A stretch of DNA of 36,097 nt, taken from assembly GCF_000497045.1 (NCBI RefSeq), contig NW_015961966.1, forward strand, positions 1 to 36,097, read 5' to 3'. Both the position numbers and the translations under genes were made by a program. The stretch comes from Kalmanozyma brasiliensis GHG001 (taxonomy: Eukaryota; Basidiomycota; Ustilaginomycetes; Ustilaginales). The notes below the pieces were generated by a model. It was given only the letters and a program-made list of their open reading frames with translations, made no database searches and was not told the DNA's origin. Positions 10,143 to 21,208 of this stretch are shown piece by piece. Position 1 is the first letter of the stretch. Every line of letters begins with the position of its first letter.

Positions 10143-10176
10143 TTGGGTTCAATACGACGTAAGTCAGTATGGTCCC
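10143..10176 (+). repeat. Fragment of large-subunit (LSU) rRNA sequence on the opposite strand
   Basis: 33 of 34 bases match the rnl segment at 26390-26423, the conserved region just after the sarcin-ricin loop. It is in inverted orientation, so it reads in rRNA sense on the plus strand. Flanks do not match. It could be a duplicated fragment left by recombination. Confidence 0.7.
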
Positions 10177-10225
10177 AATGAAAATTTCCTTTTTAATATA
10201 AACTTCTTGTATTTTCTAATATAAA

Positions 10226-10256
10226 ACTAGACACTAAATTCAATTTAGTGTCTAGT
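10226..10256. repeat. Perfect palindrome with 15-base arms
   Basis: The arms ACTAGACACTAAATT and AATTTAGTGTCTAGT surround a single C. It is 50 bp from the rnl-like fragment. As RNA it is a strong hairpin; its role is unknown. Confidence 0.75.
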
Positions 10257-10380
10257 GTTGCAAAAACTTAAGTTTAATTCAATACCTAGTTCTAATAAAT
10301 ATAATAAATTAGTTATTATAATAATGTTTATCAGTCTGTGGTAAGGGATGAAAGGCCAGTTTCATTTAGATACTTTTTAA

Positions 10381-10464
10381 TTGCAGATGTGAGATTCGAA
10401 CTCACCACGGCATACAGCCAATGCTTTTACAGAGCACCGCCCCAACCAATAGAGCATATCTGCA
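10381..10464 (-). tRNA. trnY: tRNA-Tyr (GUA)
   Basis: The acceptor arms TGCAGAT and ATCTGCA pair fully. The anticodon loop CTGTAAA is closed by TGCT/AGCA. A long variable arm is present, as in fungal mitochondrial Tyr tRNAs. Confidence 0.93.
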
Positions 10465-10486
10465 TTTGTTTTTTACATACACCCCG

Positions 10487-10503
10487 GCTCCCTTCCAGGG
10501 AGC
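10487..10503. repeat. GC-rich hairpin between trnY and trnF
   Basis: The arms GCTCCCT and AGGGAGC surround TCC. It is unusually GC-rich for intergenic sequence here, like the hairpin inside the rnl intron ORF at 29214. Confidence 0.6.
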
Positions 10504-10555
10504 AGGAAATAGCTAGAGATTCTTGGGTCCGACTGCTTGAACCCTATCGATAAAA

Positions 10556-10627
10556 TGCCTCAAACTGGAATCGAACCAATCCGTTAGAAGCTTCAGTTCT
10601 ATGCTCTACCATCTAAGCTATTGAGGC
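10556..10627 (-). tRNA. trnF: tRNA-Phe (GAA)
   Basis: The acceptor arms GCCTCAA and TTGAGGC pair fully. The anticodon loop CTGAAGC is closed by AGAA/TTCT, and the T-loop is TTCGATT. Confidence 0.94.
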
Positions 10628-10747
10628 CCATCTATCTCTTGTAATAGTCTGGGGTTTTTATATGATAATAAATGTTTGCAGTGTAGCAACTAGTAAAATT
10701 AAATAAAGTAAGCACCACGATAATGAAACTATTTAATTAACCATTTT

Positions 10748-10820
10748 TGGAGGCAACAGGACTCGAACCTGTCTCCCATCCTTGCAAAGGAAGTATACTG
10801 ACCAACTATACTATGCCCCC
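10748..10820 (-). tRNA. trnA: tRNA-Ala (UGC)
   Basis: The acceptor arms GGGGGCA and TGCCTCC pair with one G-U. The anticodon loop is TTTGCAA and the T-loop TTCGAGT. Confidence 0.94.
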
Positions 10821-11018
10821 TATATGATACTAAAAATATTTGTATTCCTTTATAAACCTTTATTGTCCTAATTAACTGTATATGATAATATTTAGTTAAT
10901 GTTAACAGTCTTTTTTACAAAGCTAAACCGGGTTTAGCTAAACGTCCTGTTTAACAGTATTTATAAAATGAAATTGTAGCTTGATCTTTTTTATTAATAA
11001 AAAACACCTATCCCCTTC

Positions 11019-11036
11019 GGGGATCGGGGGAAAAAA
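11019..11036 (-). terminator. C-rich 3' element after nad1 (divergent form)
   Basis: The sense strand reads TTTTTTCCCCCGATCCCC, about 110 nt after the nad1 stop. It is a longer and more distant version than the others. Confidence 0.4.
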
Positions 11037-11076
11037 TATAATAAATATATAGTGAGTTTTCTCACTAGCAGGGCCA

Positions 11077-11116
11077 AAAATCTTCGATTTTATGGGCTAA
11101 AAAATAGAAGATTTTA
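11077..11116. repeat. Dispersed AAAATCTTC/GAAGATTTT hairpin
   Basis: Nine-base arms AAAATCTTC and GAAGATTTT are separated by 22 bases. It is followed by ATAACTACTAG, which also follows the hairpin at 15234-15252. Confidence 0.7.
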
Positions 11117-11145
11117 TAACTACTAGTAATTAAGCAAATAAGTAA

Positions 11146-12141
11146 TTAGTATGGACTAATATCAAAGGCAATAAGTAGACTAGGCACTAGAATTAGTAGT
11201 GCAATGGCTACAGGAAGCATACCTGTCCAACAGAACGTCATAAGCCCATCGTACCGCATTCGAGGCAGCGTAGCTCGGATCCATACAAATAGGAACATAA
11301 TCAGAACTGCTTTTACAGCTAGAGCAATACTTTGTAGATTAATAAATGAATCTTCAGCAAATAGTACTTGAGGTGACATGTTGTATCCTCCAAGGAATAG
11401 GATAGCTGTAAAAGTAGACATTAGAACAATACTTCCATACTCAGCTAGGAAGAAGAATACGAAGATCATACCTGAGTGCTCTGTCATGAAACCAGCAACT
11501 AGCTCTGATTCAGCTTCAGGAAGATCGAATGGTGTACGGTTTGTTTCAGCAAGTGCTGAAATGAAAAATAGAATAAAAATAGGTAGTAGAGGTACGATAT
11601 ACCATACACTTTGTTGAGCTTCAATAATTTCTGTAATATTGAATGTACCACAAAGTAGAATTACAGCAAGAACTGCAGCACTATAAATTAGCTCGTAACT
11701 AATCATTTGAGCTGTAGACCGTAGAGAACCTAGGAACGCATATTTAGAATTAGCTGACCATCCAGCGAATAGGATTCCATATACACCAATACTTGAAAGG
11801 GCCAGTGAATAAAGAATACCTAGTGAGAAGTCACTAAGAGCTAGCCCGGGACCTAGAGGGATTACACCCCAACCTAGTAGACTAAAAATTAGTGTAACCA
11901 TAGGAGCTAGGAAAAATAGACTTTTAGTAGCTTGTGATGGAATAACTTGCTCCTTAATAACTAGTTTTAGAGCATCTGCGAATGGTTGAAGTAGAGCATA
12001 GTACCCAACTACATTAGGTCCAATTCGTCGTTGCATTGATCCCATTACTTTTCGTTCAATTACTGTCATAAAAGCAACACTTAGTAGGATAGGAACAAGT
12101 ACTACTAGAATCTCTAGTAGATTATATAGAACTGAAAGCAT
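11146..12141 (-). CDS. nad1: NADH dehydrogenase subunit 1
   Basis: This encodes a 331-aa membrane subunit of complex I at the junction with the peripheral arm and the ubiquinone channel. Diagnostic segments are visible: TVIERKVMGSMQRRIGPNVVGYYALLQ near residues 25-50, ETNRTPFDLPEAESELVAGF near 200, and RATLPRMRYDGLM near 290. It has about eight transmembrane helices and no intron. The start ATG at 12141 matches the family N-terminus. Confidence 0.97.
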   Translation of the reverse strand: MLSVLYNLLEILVVLVPILLSVAFMTVIERKVMGSMQRRIGPNVVGYYALLQPFADALKLVIKEQVIPSQATKSLFFLAPMVTLIFSLLGWGVIPLGPGLALSDFSLGILYSLALSSIGVYGILFAGWSANSKYAFLGSLRSTAQMISYELIYSAAVLAVILLCGTFNITEIIEAQQSVWYIVPLLPIFILFFISALAETNRTPFDLPEAESELVAGFMTEHSGMIFVFFFLAEYGSIVLMSTFTAILFLGGYNMSPQVLFAEDSFINLQSIALAVKAVLIMFLFVWIRATLPRMRYDGLMTFCWTGMLPVAIALLILVPSLLIAFDISPY

Positions 12142-12374
12142 TTTATTTAGATGCGAATTTACTGCGTTATTAATTTGTATTTATTAGGATAAATATACGC
12201 ACATTAATAAGTCTATATTTAGTTACTATTTTATTTTTTCCATTAAAGTAATAAACATAAAACAGGTTTAAATCAAGAGAATGGAATAATTAACTATATA
12301 TCAAATTAATAATAATAGAAAAATATAAGAAGGTTTTTTTACTTATTTTCATTTGGTTCATTTTTTTGTAATAG

Positions 12375-12386
12375 AAGGGGAGGGGA
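12375..12386 (-). terminator. C-rich 3'-end element after cox2
   Basis: The sense strand reads TCCCCTCCCCTT, starting only 3 nt after the cox2 stop. Confidence 0.5.
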
Positions 12387-12389
12387 TAA

Positions 12390-13151
12390 CTAAGCTTGGC
12401 TATCAATCCATGCAAGGTATTTCTCTGGTGTAACAGCTTCAACTGCAATAGGCATAAATCCGTGGTATACTCCACAAATTTCTGAACATTGTCCGTAGAA
12501 TACTCCTTCTCGCTCAATTAGAACTGATGTTTGGTTTAGTCGTCCTGGTACAGCATCGATTTTAAGTCCTAGTGATGGCACTGCAAAATCATGAATAACA
12601 TCTGCTCCTGTTACGATAAATCGAATGTGTGTATCGATTGGTACTACTACTCGGTTATCTACATCTAGTAGTCGTAGTTGTCCATCTTCTAGATCTGTTT
12701 CAGGAACCATGTATGAATCAAATTCAATTGACTCTCCATCTTCATTAATGAAATCTGAGTACTCGTATGACCAGTACCATTGGTGCCCTGCTACTTTAAC
12801 TGTCATAGAAGGACTGATTACCTCATCCATAAGGTAAAGTAGTTTGAAACTAGGGAAAGCAATAGCGATAAGTACTAGAGCAGGTGTAATTGTCCAGATT
12901 AGCTCGATTAGAGTTCCGTGGTTAGCGTATTTGTATACTAGTTGTGATTTGTTACTATTAAAGTTAACAATAACTGATGATAGTACCCATAGTACTCCAA
13001 AACAAATAATTACTAGGTAGAAAAAGATAGAATCATGTAGCTCGGTAATTCCTTCTTGTGTTGGTGATGCTCCATCTTGGAATCCTAGTTGCCAAGGTTG
13101 TGGTGCATCATTAAAAATTGCTGTAGTAGCAAATGGAAATAGATTAAACAT
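12390..13151 (-). CDS. cox2: Cytochrome c oxidase subunit 2
   Basis: This encodes a 253-aa subunit of complex IV that carries the CuA centre accepting electrons from cytochrome c. Two N-terminal transmembrane helices are followed by the cupredoxin domain. CuA ligands are visible in AGHQWYWSYEY (the aromatic tract), VIHDFAVPSLG and CSEICGVYHGFMP (about residues 222-233). A short N-terminal leader (MFNLFPFATTAIFNDAPQPW) resembles fungal Cox2 leaders that may be processed. It has no intron and lies downstream of atp6 on the same strand. Confidence 0.97.
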   Translation of the reverse strand: MFNLFPFATTAIFNDAPQPWQLGFQDGASPTQEGITELHDSIFFYLVIICFGVLWVLSSVIVNFNSNKSQLVYKYANHGTLIELIWTITPALVLIAIAFPSFKLLYLMDEVISPSMTVKVAGHQWYWSYEYSDFINEDGESIEFDSYMVPETDLEDGQLRLLDVDNRVVVPIDTHIRFIVTGADVIHDFAVPSLGLKIDAVPGRLNQTSVLIEREGVFYGQCSEICGVYHGFMPIAVEAVTPEKYLAWIDSQA

Positions 13152-13495
13152 TGTAAAAATTAATTATATATTATTATAGCTTTACTAACCCTACATCATT
13201 ACTATATAATTATCAATAACTATAGTAAGAAAGTAGTATTCTAAAAAAGCATTTTAGAATAACTTTATACTATATATAAAGCAGCTCTTTTATATTGATT
13301 AGCTAAAAAAAAGAAGTTAACCAACTTTAAAAGAGAAAGCAGCACGTTAAATAAAAGGAAGTTGTCCTTTCCTATAAAGTAGTATAAAATCCCATTTTTA
13401 TATGTCGTAAATTTATATATTTTTTAATAATACAGGTTAGTTATACTATGAAAACTAGATTATTATATATAATTGTGGTGTATTTGTTAATTTAA
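13152..13495. other. Intergenic region between trnV and cox2
   Basis: AT-rich leader of cox2 with no gene seen. A short inverted pair occurs around 13240-13265 (TATTCTAAAA and TTTTAGAATA). Confidence 0.45.
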
Positions 13496-13568
13496 ATAAG
13501 AATTAGAGGAATCGAACCTCTGTCCTCGATGTGTAAGATCGATGCTAAACCACTCAGCTAAACCCTTA
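13496..13568 (-). tRNA. trnV: tRNA-Val (UAC)
   Basis: The acceptor arms TAAGGGT and ATTCTTA pair, with two G-U. The anticodon loop CTTACAC is closed by TCGAT/ATCGA, and the T-loop is TTCGATT. Confidence 0.92.
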
Positions 13569-13664
13569 CGTGTTTGTATACCTATATATATAAAGCTTAT
13601 TTAGGAATTTTCATAAACCTTTAATAACTAAATATTATAAATATAACTGTATCTAATGAAAATG

Positions 13665-13674
13665 AAAAGGGGGA
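13665..13674 (-). terminator. C-rich 3'-end element after atp6
   Basis: The sense strand reads TCCCCCTTTT, 29 nt after the atp6 stop. Confidence 0.5.
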
Positions 13675-13703
13675 TGCTGTGCACATCGCTAAAACTAAGT
13701 TAT

Positions 13704-14468
13704 TTAGTGTAGGTCAATAGCATCTTTAAGGTATGATGCTGTTAGAATACAGAATACATAAGCTTGGATAAATGAAACTGCAAGTTCTAGTCCAATTAGC
13801 GCGATAAAGATACTGAATGGAATTAGAGTAATAACTGCTGTAATAGCTCCTGATGTGAACATTGGTGCTAGGAATCCTGAAAGGATTTTAAGTAGTGTGT
13901 GCCCCGCTACTGTGTTGGCAAATAGCCGAACTCCAAGTGAAAAAGCTCGTGCTAGGTATGAAATCAGCTCAATAGGTACCAGTAGAGGTACTAGTCCTAG
14001 AGGTGTACCTGAAGGAACGAAGAATGAGAAGAAGTGTACTTTGTGTAGTCGTAGACCAAGAATTGTAACACCAATAAAGATTGTCATACTTAGACCGATA
14101 CTTACCATAATTGATGTTGCTACTGTAAATCCGTATGGTACGTTACCACTTAGGTTTGCAATTAGGATAAAGAAGAATAGTGAGTAAATAAATGGTAGGT
14201 ACATTTCGTTAGCTGCACCAATTTGTGATTTAACTAGCCCGTGTACTGAAGCAAAGCTACTTTCTAGTGCAATACTCCATCGACTTGGAATTAGTTGTTT
14301 GTTGTTACTTCCCATAATGTGAAGTGCTAGTACTAGGTATACTGTTAGAATTGTATATAGTCCTAGGTTTGTCAGACTTAGATTAATGTATCCAAGTACT
14401 GGTAGGTTTAGAGAAATAAGACTAGTTACCTCAAATTGCTCTAGTGGTGAATGAATTAGGAATGCCAT
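13704..14468 (-). CDS. atp6: ATP synthase subunit a (subunit 6)
   Basis: This encodes a 254-aa subunit of the FO sector that forms the proton half-channels next to the atp9 ring. The essential arginine lies in the helix-5 block SYLARAFSLGVRLFANTVAGH (about residues 170-190), and the C-terminal block ELAVSFIQAYVFCILTASYL is typical. The N-terminus may be processed, as in other fungi. atp8 lies upstream on the same strand, the usual cox1-atp8-atp6 order. Confidence 0.97.
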   Translation of the reverse strand: MAFLIHSPLEQFEVTSLISLNLPVLGYINLSLTNLGLYTILTVYLVLALHIMGSNNKQLIPSRWSIALESSFASVHGLVKSQIGAANEMYLPFIYSLFFFILIANLSGNVPYGFTVATSIMVSIGLSMTIFIGVTILGLRLHKVHFFSFFVPSGTPLGLVPLLVPIELISYLARAFSLGVRLFANTVAGHTLLKILSGFLAPMFTSGAITAVITLIPFSIFIALIGLELAVSFIQAYVFCILTASYLKDAIDLH

Positions 14469-14795
14469 TGCATAAAATAATATTAATTGGATTGTTACTT
14501 TTTTTTATTATATAGTCGACACAGTATATAACTTACTAAAATAATTGGACTATTTTAGTATAAAAACACTAGTGAACAATATAAGCTAAAATAAGAAGAA
14601 ATAAAAGGACTTTTCGTTCTGTCTTGTAAGCATCGATGATTTACGAATAAATGCTTAGTATAGTAGAAAAAAAGATTTCTTTTTTACATATTCTATTTAT
14701 TCCTATAAACAAATTGTATACTTTTATAATTTTTATCTAGAAATAGTATATTTATTAACTTTATATCTTTAACGAATTGAATTTATCTGCTTTAT

Positions 14796-14804
14796 GAGGG
14801 GGGA
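14796..14804 (-). terminator. C-rich 3' element after atp8
   Basis: The sense strand reads TCCCCCCTC, about 95 nt after the atp8 stop and beyond the hairpin. Confidence 0.4.
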
Positions 14805-14848
14805 GACTAAAGTCTCCGGATATCCTAAAAAAGGTTTTCTTTTACCGA

Positions 14849-14887
14849 CCCGGCTAAAAAAATTTCTAAGAAAATTTTTTAGCCGGG
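14849..14887. repeat. Hairpin downstream of atp8
   Basis: The arms are CCCGGCT plus an A-rich stretch, paired with a T-rich stretch plus AGCCGGG. It starts 12 nt after the atp8 stop, a position fitting an mRNA 3' stabiliser or another dispersed palindrome. Confidence 0.65.
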
Positions 14888-14899
14888 TAGATAATTTAA

Positions 14900-15046
14900 T
14901 TACAGTTTAGTGATGTACATTCGTGAAACAAATAGTTCTACAAAAGCTGGTAGGATGTATTTAGAAAATACAAATAGTAGTACGAATAGTCCTAGGAATG
15001 CAAATGAGATTTGATTTACGAAGTAAAAAGGTAGTAGTTGAGGCAT
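14900..15046 (-). CDS. atp8: ATP synthase subunit 8
   Basis: This is a 48-aa single-helix subunit of the ATP synthase peripheral stalk and FO sector. The protein begins [17 protein letters not shown], the conserved MPQL-PF-F-NQ start, and continues through a hydrophobic helix to a short charged C-terminus (SRMYITKL). 48 aa is the normal fungal length. I read all codons: Leu is CTN only and there is no ATA, AGR or TTR. It lies between cox1 and atp6 on the same strand. Confidence 0.95.
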
Positions 15047-15233
15047 TATTTATGAATCAATAAAATGGTTTCAAACTAGTAGACTATAGCTTTCCCAATT
15101 TATTAAATAGTTGGAGATTTCCATTTTATTAATAGTATAGGCTTAGTCTCTACTGAAACTGTTAGTACTATTTTTGTACCATTAAATAATCAATTTAATA
15201 GAGTCCAAAAAGTATATTTTTCTAGAAGAGCCA

Positions 15234-15252
15234 ATAAAATCTTCGATTTTAT
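15234..15252. repeat. Dispersed ATAAAATC/GATTTTAT hairpin
   Basis: Eight-base arms surround TTC, followed by AACTACTAG as at 11117-11125, which suggests a shared longer unit. Confidence 0.65.
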
Positions 15253-15321
15253 AACTACTAGAAAATAGAAAACAATAAATGTGCCAAGAAAATAAAAAGG
15301 TAATTTACTTGGGCGATAAAG

Positions 15322-15330
15322 AAAAGGGGA
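15322..15330 (-). terminator. C-rich 3'-end element after cox1
   Basis: The sense strand reads TCCCCTTTT, 45 nt after the cox1 stop. Confidence 0.55.
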
Positions 15331-15375
15331 GTGCATATTGCACCCTATCATTTTATTATATAATTAAAATATAAA

Positions 15376-18351
<2,976 letters not shown>

Positions 18352-18524
18352 TTAGTCTATTTCCTTTTTTATTTCTATTTTTTCTCATTATAGTTTATAG
18401 TATAATTCTTTATAAAATAAATAATCGTAATGTAATAATAAATACTTTTAATAAAGAAGTAAGTAAAAAAGTTTTCTATATATCAATTTGATATACCTGT
18501 ATATAGGTATATAATTACTCACCA

Positions 18525-18613
18525 CGGACAAAAGGAGATTCGAACTCCTAAGGAAGTTTTTGATATTCCAGACAATTAGCAATCGCCTACACCTCGCCAA
18601 TAGCGGTTTGTCC
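18525..18613 (-). tRNA. trnS: tRNA-Ser (GCU)
   Basis: The acceptor arms GGACAAA and TTTGTCC pair fully. The anticodon loop is TTGCTAA, with an extended variable arm. It starts the run of tRNAs between nad4 and cox1. Confidence 0.92.
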
Positions 18614-18631
18614 ATAAGTAACCTATATAAA

Positions 18632-18705
18632 GAAGGTATAACTCAGTTGGTTAGAGTGCGATACTTTTAATATCGACGTCGTAGGTTCGAGCCCTACTAT
18701 CTTTA
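18632..18705 (+). tRNA. trnK: tRNA-Lys (UUU)
   Basis: The anticodon arm CGATA-CTTTTAA-TATCG is unambiguous and the T-arm GTAGG/CCTAC is intact. The acceptor stem pairs with several G-U. It is on the opposite strand from its tRNA neighbours, 18 bp from trnS(GCU). Confidence 0.93.
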
Positions 18706-18712
18706 TATGTTT

Positions 18713-18783
18713 CTAGGATGGGTTGAATCGAACAACCATTCTCATTACCAAAAAATGATGTCTTTCCTTTAGACGACATCCTA
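18713..18783 (-). tRNA. trnQ: tRNA-Gln (UUG)
   Basis: The acceptor arms TAGGATG and CATCCTA pair fully. The anticodon loop TTTTGGT is closed by TCATT/AATGA. Its 3' end lies 7 bp from trnK on the other strand. Confidence 0.92.
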
Positions 18784-18866
18784 CATTTCTACTTATCGCT
18801 TTTGTGTAGTATAGAAACGCATTATGTATTGTATTAAAAGATTGTATTTATTTCTTTTTTATATAT

Positions 18867-18937
18867 TGCCGACTACTAGAATCGAACTAGTGTCAAGTAA
18901 TTACAAGTTACCTATTCTACCACTAAACTAAGTCGAC
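18867..18937 (-). tRNA. trnT: tRNA-Thr (UGU)
   Basis: The acceptor arms GTCGACT and AGTCGGC pair. The anticodon loop CTTGTAA is closed by GTAA/TTAC. It is an ordinary Thr tRNA; no second Thr tRNA for CUN is present. Confidence 0.93.
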
Positions 18938-18992
18938 ATTTTTTTATAATTATACAAATAGCCTCATCTGCATATTATCTGTATAAATATAC

Positions 18993-19063
18993 TGATCTCT
19001 AGGAGAATCGAACTCCTATTAGTAAAATGAAGATCTACTGTTTTACCTTTAAACTAAGAGACC
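18993..19063 (-). tRNA. trnE: tRNA-Glu (UUC), with C at position 33
   Basis: The acceptor arms GGTCTCT and AGAGATC pair. The anticodon loop reads TCTTCAT, giving UUC with C rather than the nearly universal U before the anticodon. It is the only candidate for Glu in the genome. Confidence 0.88.
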
Positions 19064-19469
19064 TATCCCTATATATATATATATATAGATAAATAATATT
19101 AAGTATCTTAATAAAAAAGAGAGGCTAGTAAATATATTTCGTTATATTTTAATAATTGTATAGGTAGTACTTATGCTTCTATTCTAATATTCTATGTACA
19201 AAATAGAATAGACTCTACGAAATTAGGGGCAAAAAAGAATAAAAGAGATAAGGAGGGCGTTTGCCCCTGTTTTCGTAACGGAGACAGAAGAAGGACATGA
19301 ATAATAAGAAAAAAAAAAATAGAAATAAAAAAAAATAACAAAAATGCTAACACTACTACTACTTATTCCTCTAGCTGGTGCTCTAATGCTAGCACCTATG
19401 CAAGGAAATACTCCACAATCAGAATCACAAATGAAACGCCTAGCACTAGGANAAAAAAAAATAACAAAA
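19064..19469. other. Intergenic region upstream of nad4, including one copy of an assembly duplication
   Basis: No independent gene is visible. It begins with a TA dinucleotide run near 19072-19088 and holds a purine-rich stretch near 19290-19335. Positions 19327-19451 duplicate 19453-19577 exactly. Transcription diverges from here (trnE minus, nad4 plus). Confidence 0.55.
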
Positions 19470-19577
19470 ATGCTAACACTACTACTACTTATTCCTCTAG
19501 CTGGTGCTCTAATGCTAGCACCTATGCAAGGAAATACTCCACAATCAGAATCACAAATGAAACGCCTAGCACTAGGA
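19327..19577. repeat. 125-bp direct duplication around an N (probable assembly artefact)
   Basis: 19327-19451 and 19453-19577 are identical, separated by N at 19452. Each starts with a nine-base A run. Because the offset is 126 bases, the nad4 frame happens to stay open across it, which creates a false repeated N-terminus. Confidence 0.9.
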
Positions 19578-20924
19578 ACATCTCTAATTACTTTTGTTCT
19601 AAGTATTGTACTATGGGGACAATTTGATTCAAGTACTAGTGAATACCAATTTACGCAAGAATTTAATCAAGTAAATTTTTGTCATCTGCACATTGGAGTA
19701 GATGGTATTTCACTTTACTTTGTCCTACTAACAACATTTATTACACCAATTTGTATTCTAAGTAACTGGGATAACATTAAAGATCAACTTAAATACTTTC
19801 TAATGTGTTTTCTAGTACTAGAAACACTACTTATTGCTGTATTTGTTGTTCTAGATATCCTACTATTTTATGTATTCTTTGAAAGTGTGCTAATCCCTCT
19901 ATTCCTAATTGTTGGTATTTGGGGTGGTAGTGCAACACGAGTACGAGCTGCTTTTCTACTGTTCCTTTATACACTATTTGGTTCACTATTTATGCTACTA
20001 GCATTCCTAGTAATTTATTACAATGTAGGTTCAACAGATTTTCAAGTGGTATCACTATCAGAAATTAATCTAGAGTCACAAAAACTACTATGGCTAGCTG
20101 TATTTATTAGTATGGCTATTAAAACACCACTACTACCATTTTATGTATGGCTACCTCGAGCTCATGCTGAAGCACCACTAGCAGGTAGTGTTATCCTAGC
20201 TGGTCTAATTCTAAAACTAGCTACATATGGATATATGCGTATTCTAATTCAATTCCTACCGGATGCCACATCATACTTCTCTCCACTAGTGCAAACTATT
20301 GCAGTAATTACTCTAATTTATGCATCACTAGCTACGCTACGACAAACAGATTTCAAAGCTCTAGTTGCTTACTCTTCAATTGGTCATATGGCCGTTGTAG
20401 TACTAGGACTATTTAGTAATACTATTCAAGGTATTGATGGAGCTCTGCTGCTAAGTATTGCTCATGGTGTTGTTAGTCCAGCACTATTTATCCTGGTTGG
20501 TGGTGTTCTATATGATCGATACCATACACGAACTATTCGATACTACCGAGGTATGACTGCTTATATGCCACTATTCTCCATTATGTTCTTTGTATTTACA
20601 ATCTTTAATGCTGCTGTACCTCTAAGTGCTAATTGGGCTGGAGAATTCCTATGTCTAGCTGGTGCCTTCCAACGAAACCCTGTGTTTGCTGTACTAGGAA
20701 GTACAGGTATTGTTCTAAGTGCTGCTTACTCAATTTGGCTATACAACCGGATTGCATTTGGTGCATGGAGTAAATACCTAAACTACACTACAGATCTAAC
20801 TCGACGAGAATTCATGCTTCTGCTACCTCTTCTGTTTGTTGCTGTACTATTTGGTATTTTCCCTAATATCATTCTTGATTCTGTTCATGCCTCAACATCA
20901 GGACTACTTTACTCTATTAATTAA
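19470..20924 (+). CDS. nad4: NADH dehydrogenase subunit 4
   Basis: This encodes a proton-pumping antiporter-like subunit of complex I, 484 aa from the ATG at 19470. An earlier ATG at 19344 gives 526 aa but only by passing through the N and a repeated copy of the same 5' end, so I prefer 19470. Family blocks are visible: SNWDNIKDQLKYFL, FYVFFESVLIPLFLIVGIWG, KTPLLPFYVWLPRAHAEAP and SSIGHMAVVVLGLFSN. It is one of the few protein genes on the plus strand. More than 250 codons read contain no TTA, TTG, AGA, AGG, ATA or TGA. Confidence 0.95.
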   Translation: MLTLLLLIPLAGALMLAPMQGNTPQSESQMKRLALGTSLITFVLSIVLWGQFDSSTSEYQFTQEFNQVNFCHLHIGVDGISLYFVLLTTFITPICILSNWDNIKDQLKYFLMCFLVLETLLIAVFVVLDILLFYVFFESVLIPLFLIVGIWGGSATRVRAAFLLFLYTLFGSLFMLLAFLVIYYNVGSTDFQVVSLSEINLESQKLLWLAVFISMAIKTPLLPFYVWLPRAHAEAPLAGSVILAGLILKLATYGYMRILIQFLPDATSYFSPLVQTIAVITLIYASLATLRQTDFKALVAYSSIGHMAVVVLGLFSNTIQGIDGALLLSIAHGVVSPALFILVGGVLYDRYHTRTIRYYRGMTAYMPLFSIMFFVFTIFNAAVPLSANWAGEFLCLAGAFQRNPVFAVLGSTGIVLSAAYSIWLYNRIAFGAWSKYLNYTTDLTRREFMLLLPLLFVAVLFGIFPNIILDSVHASTSGLLYSIN

Positions 20925-21021
20925 AATAGTATTGTTCTGAGCTGCTAATTGAAAAATAAAAAATATAATAAGTGCAGAAAATTTATTACTACTGTATATA
21001 AAAAGACACTCGATTAATTAA

Positions 21022-21038
21022 TTTTCCCCTCCTTTTTT
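21022..21038 (+). terminator. C-rich 3'-end element after nad4
   Basis: The sense strand reads TTTTCCCCTCCTTTTTT, 97 nt after the nad4 stop. The hairpin at 21061-21089 follows. Confidence 0.5.
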
Positions 21039-21060
21039 GCACGCCATACCTTATTCCCCT

Positions 21061-21089
21061 CTCCAATAAAATAGAATATTTTATTGGAG
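21061..21089. repeat. Perfect AT hairpin
   Basis: The arms CTCCAATAAAAT and ATTTTATTGGAG are 12 bp each. It resembles the other dispersed hairpins. Confidence 0.7.
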
Positions 21090-21133
21090 ATGTATAAATA
21101 AAGTTAATATAAGAATAGCAAAACATATATAAA

Positions 21134-21208
21134 AGTACTTTAGTGTAAAGGTGGCACAGCAGATTCATGTCCTGCTAGACCAGTGTTCGAATCCTGGAAT
21201 GTACTCTA
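21134..21208 (+). tRNA. trnM: tRNA with anticodon CAU (Met, or Ile reading AUA), imperfect stems
   Basis: It starts AGTACTT and ends near GTACT. The D-arm GTG/CAC is present, with GCAGA-TTCATGT-CCTGC as anticodon arm (one A-C mismatch, G after the anticodon). The T-arm needs a bulged base (CCAG-T-G with CCTGG). A better-formed CAU tRNA exists at 34204-34277. This one may be a second Met tRNA or the lysidine-type Ile tRNA for AUA. Confidence 0.7.

Larger units (their letters stand above)
10012..10380. other. Intergenic region with an rnl-like fragment and a perfect palindrome
   Basis: No protein gene is visible. The region holds a 34-nt copy of part of rnl (10143-10176) and a perfect 31-nt palindrome (10226-10256). 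It lies between trnS(UGA) (plus) and trnY (minus). Confidence 0.55.
10821..11145. other. Intergenic region between nad1 and trnA with several hairpins
   Basis: No gene is visible. It contains a member of the AAAATC/GATTTT hairpin family (11077-11116), a GTGAG/CTCAC hairpin near 11052, and a C-rich stretch with an ATCCCC/GGGGAT hairpin near 11010-11024. Confidence 0.55.
14469..14899. other. Intergenic region between atp8 and atp6
   Basis: No gene is visible. It contains a strong GC-capped hairpin directly after atp8 (14849-14887) and a C-rich element (14796-14804). Confidence 0.55.
15047..15375. other. Intergenic region between cox1 and atp8
   Basis: No gene is visible. A member of the AAAATC hairpin family lies at 15234-15252, and the cox1 3' element is at 15322-15330. 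Confidence 0.5.

Noticed and set aside
10338..10553. A 71-codon plus-strand frame
   Set aside because: It is the complement of trnY and adjoining intergenic sequence.
19344..19469. An N-terminal repeat extension of nad4 (42 extra residues)
   Set aside because: The frame is open only because the artefactual duplication happens to be 126 bases; the extra residues repeat the true N-terminus and pass through an N.
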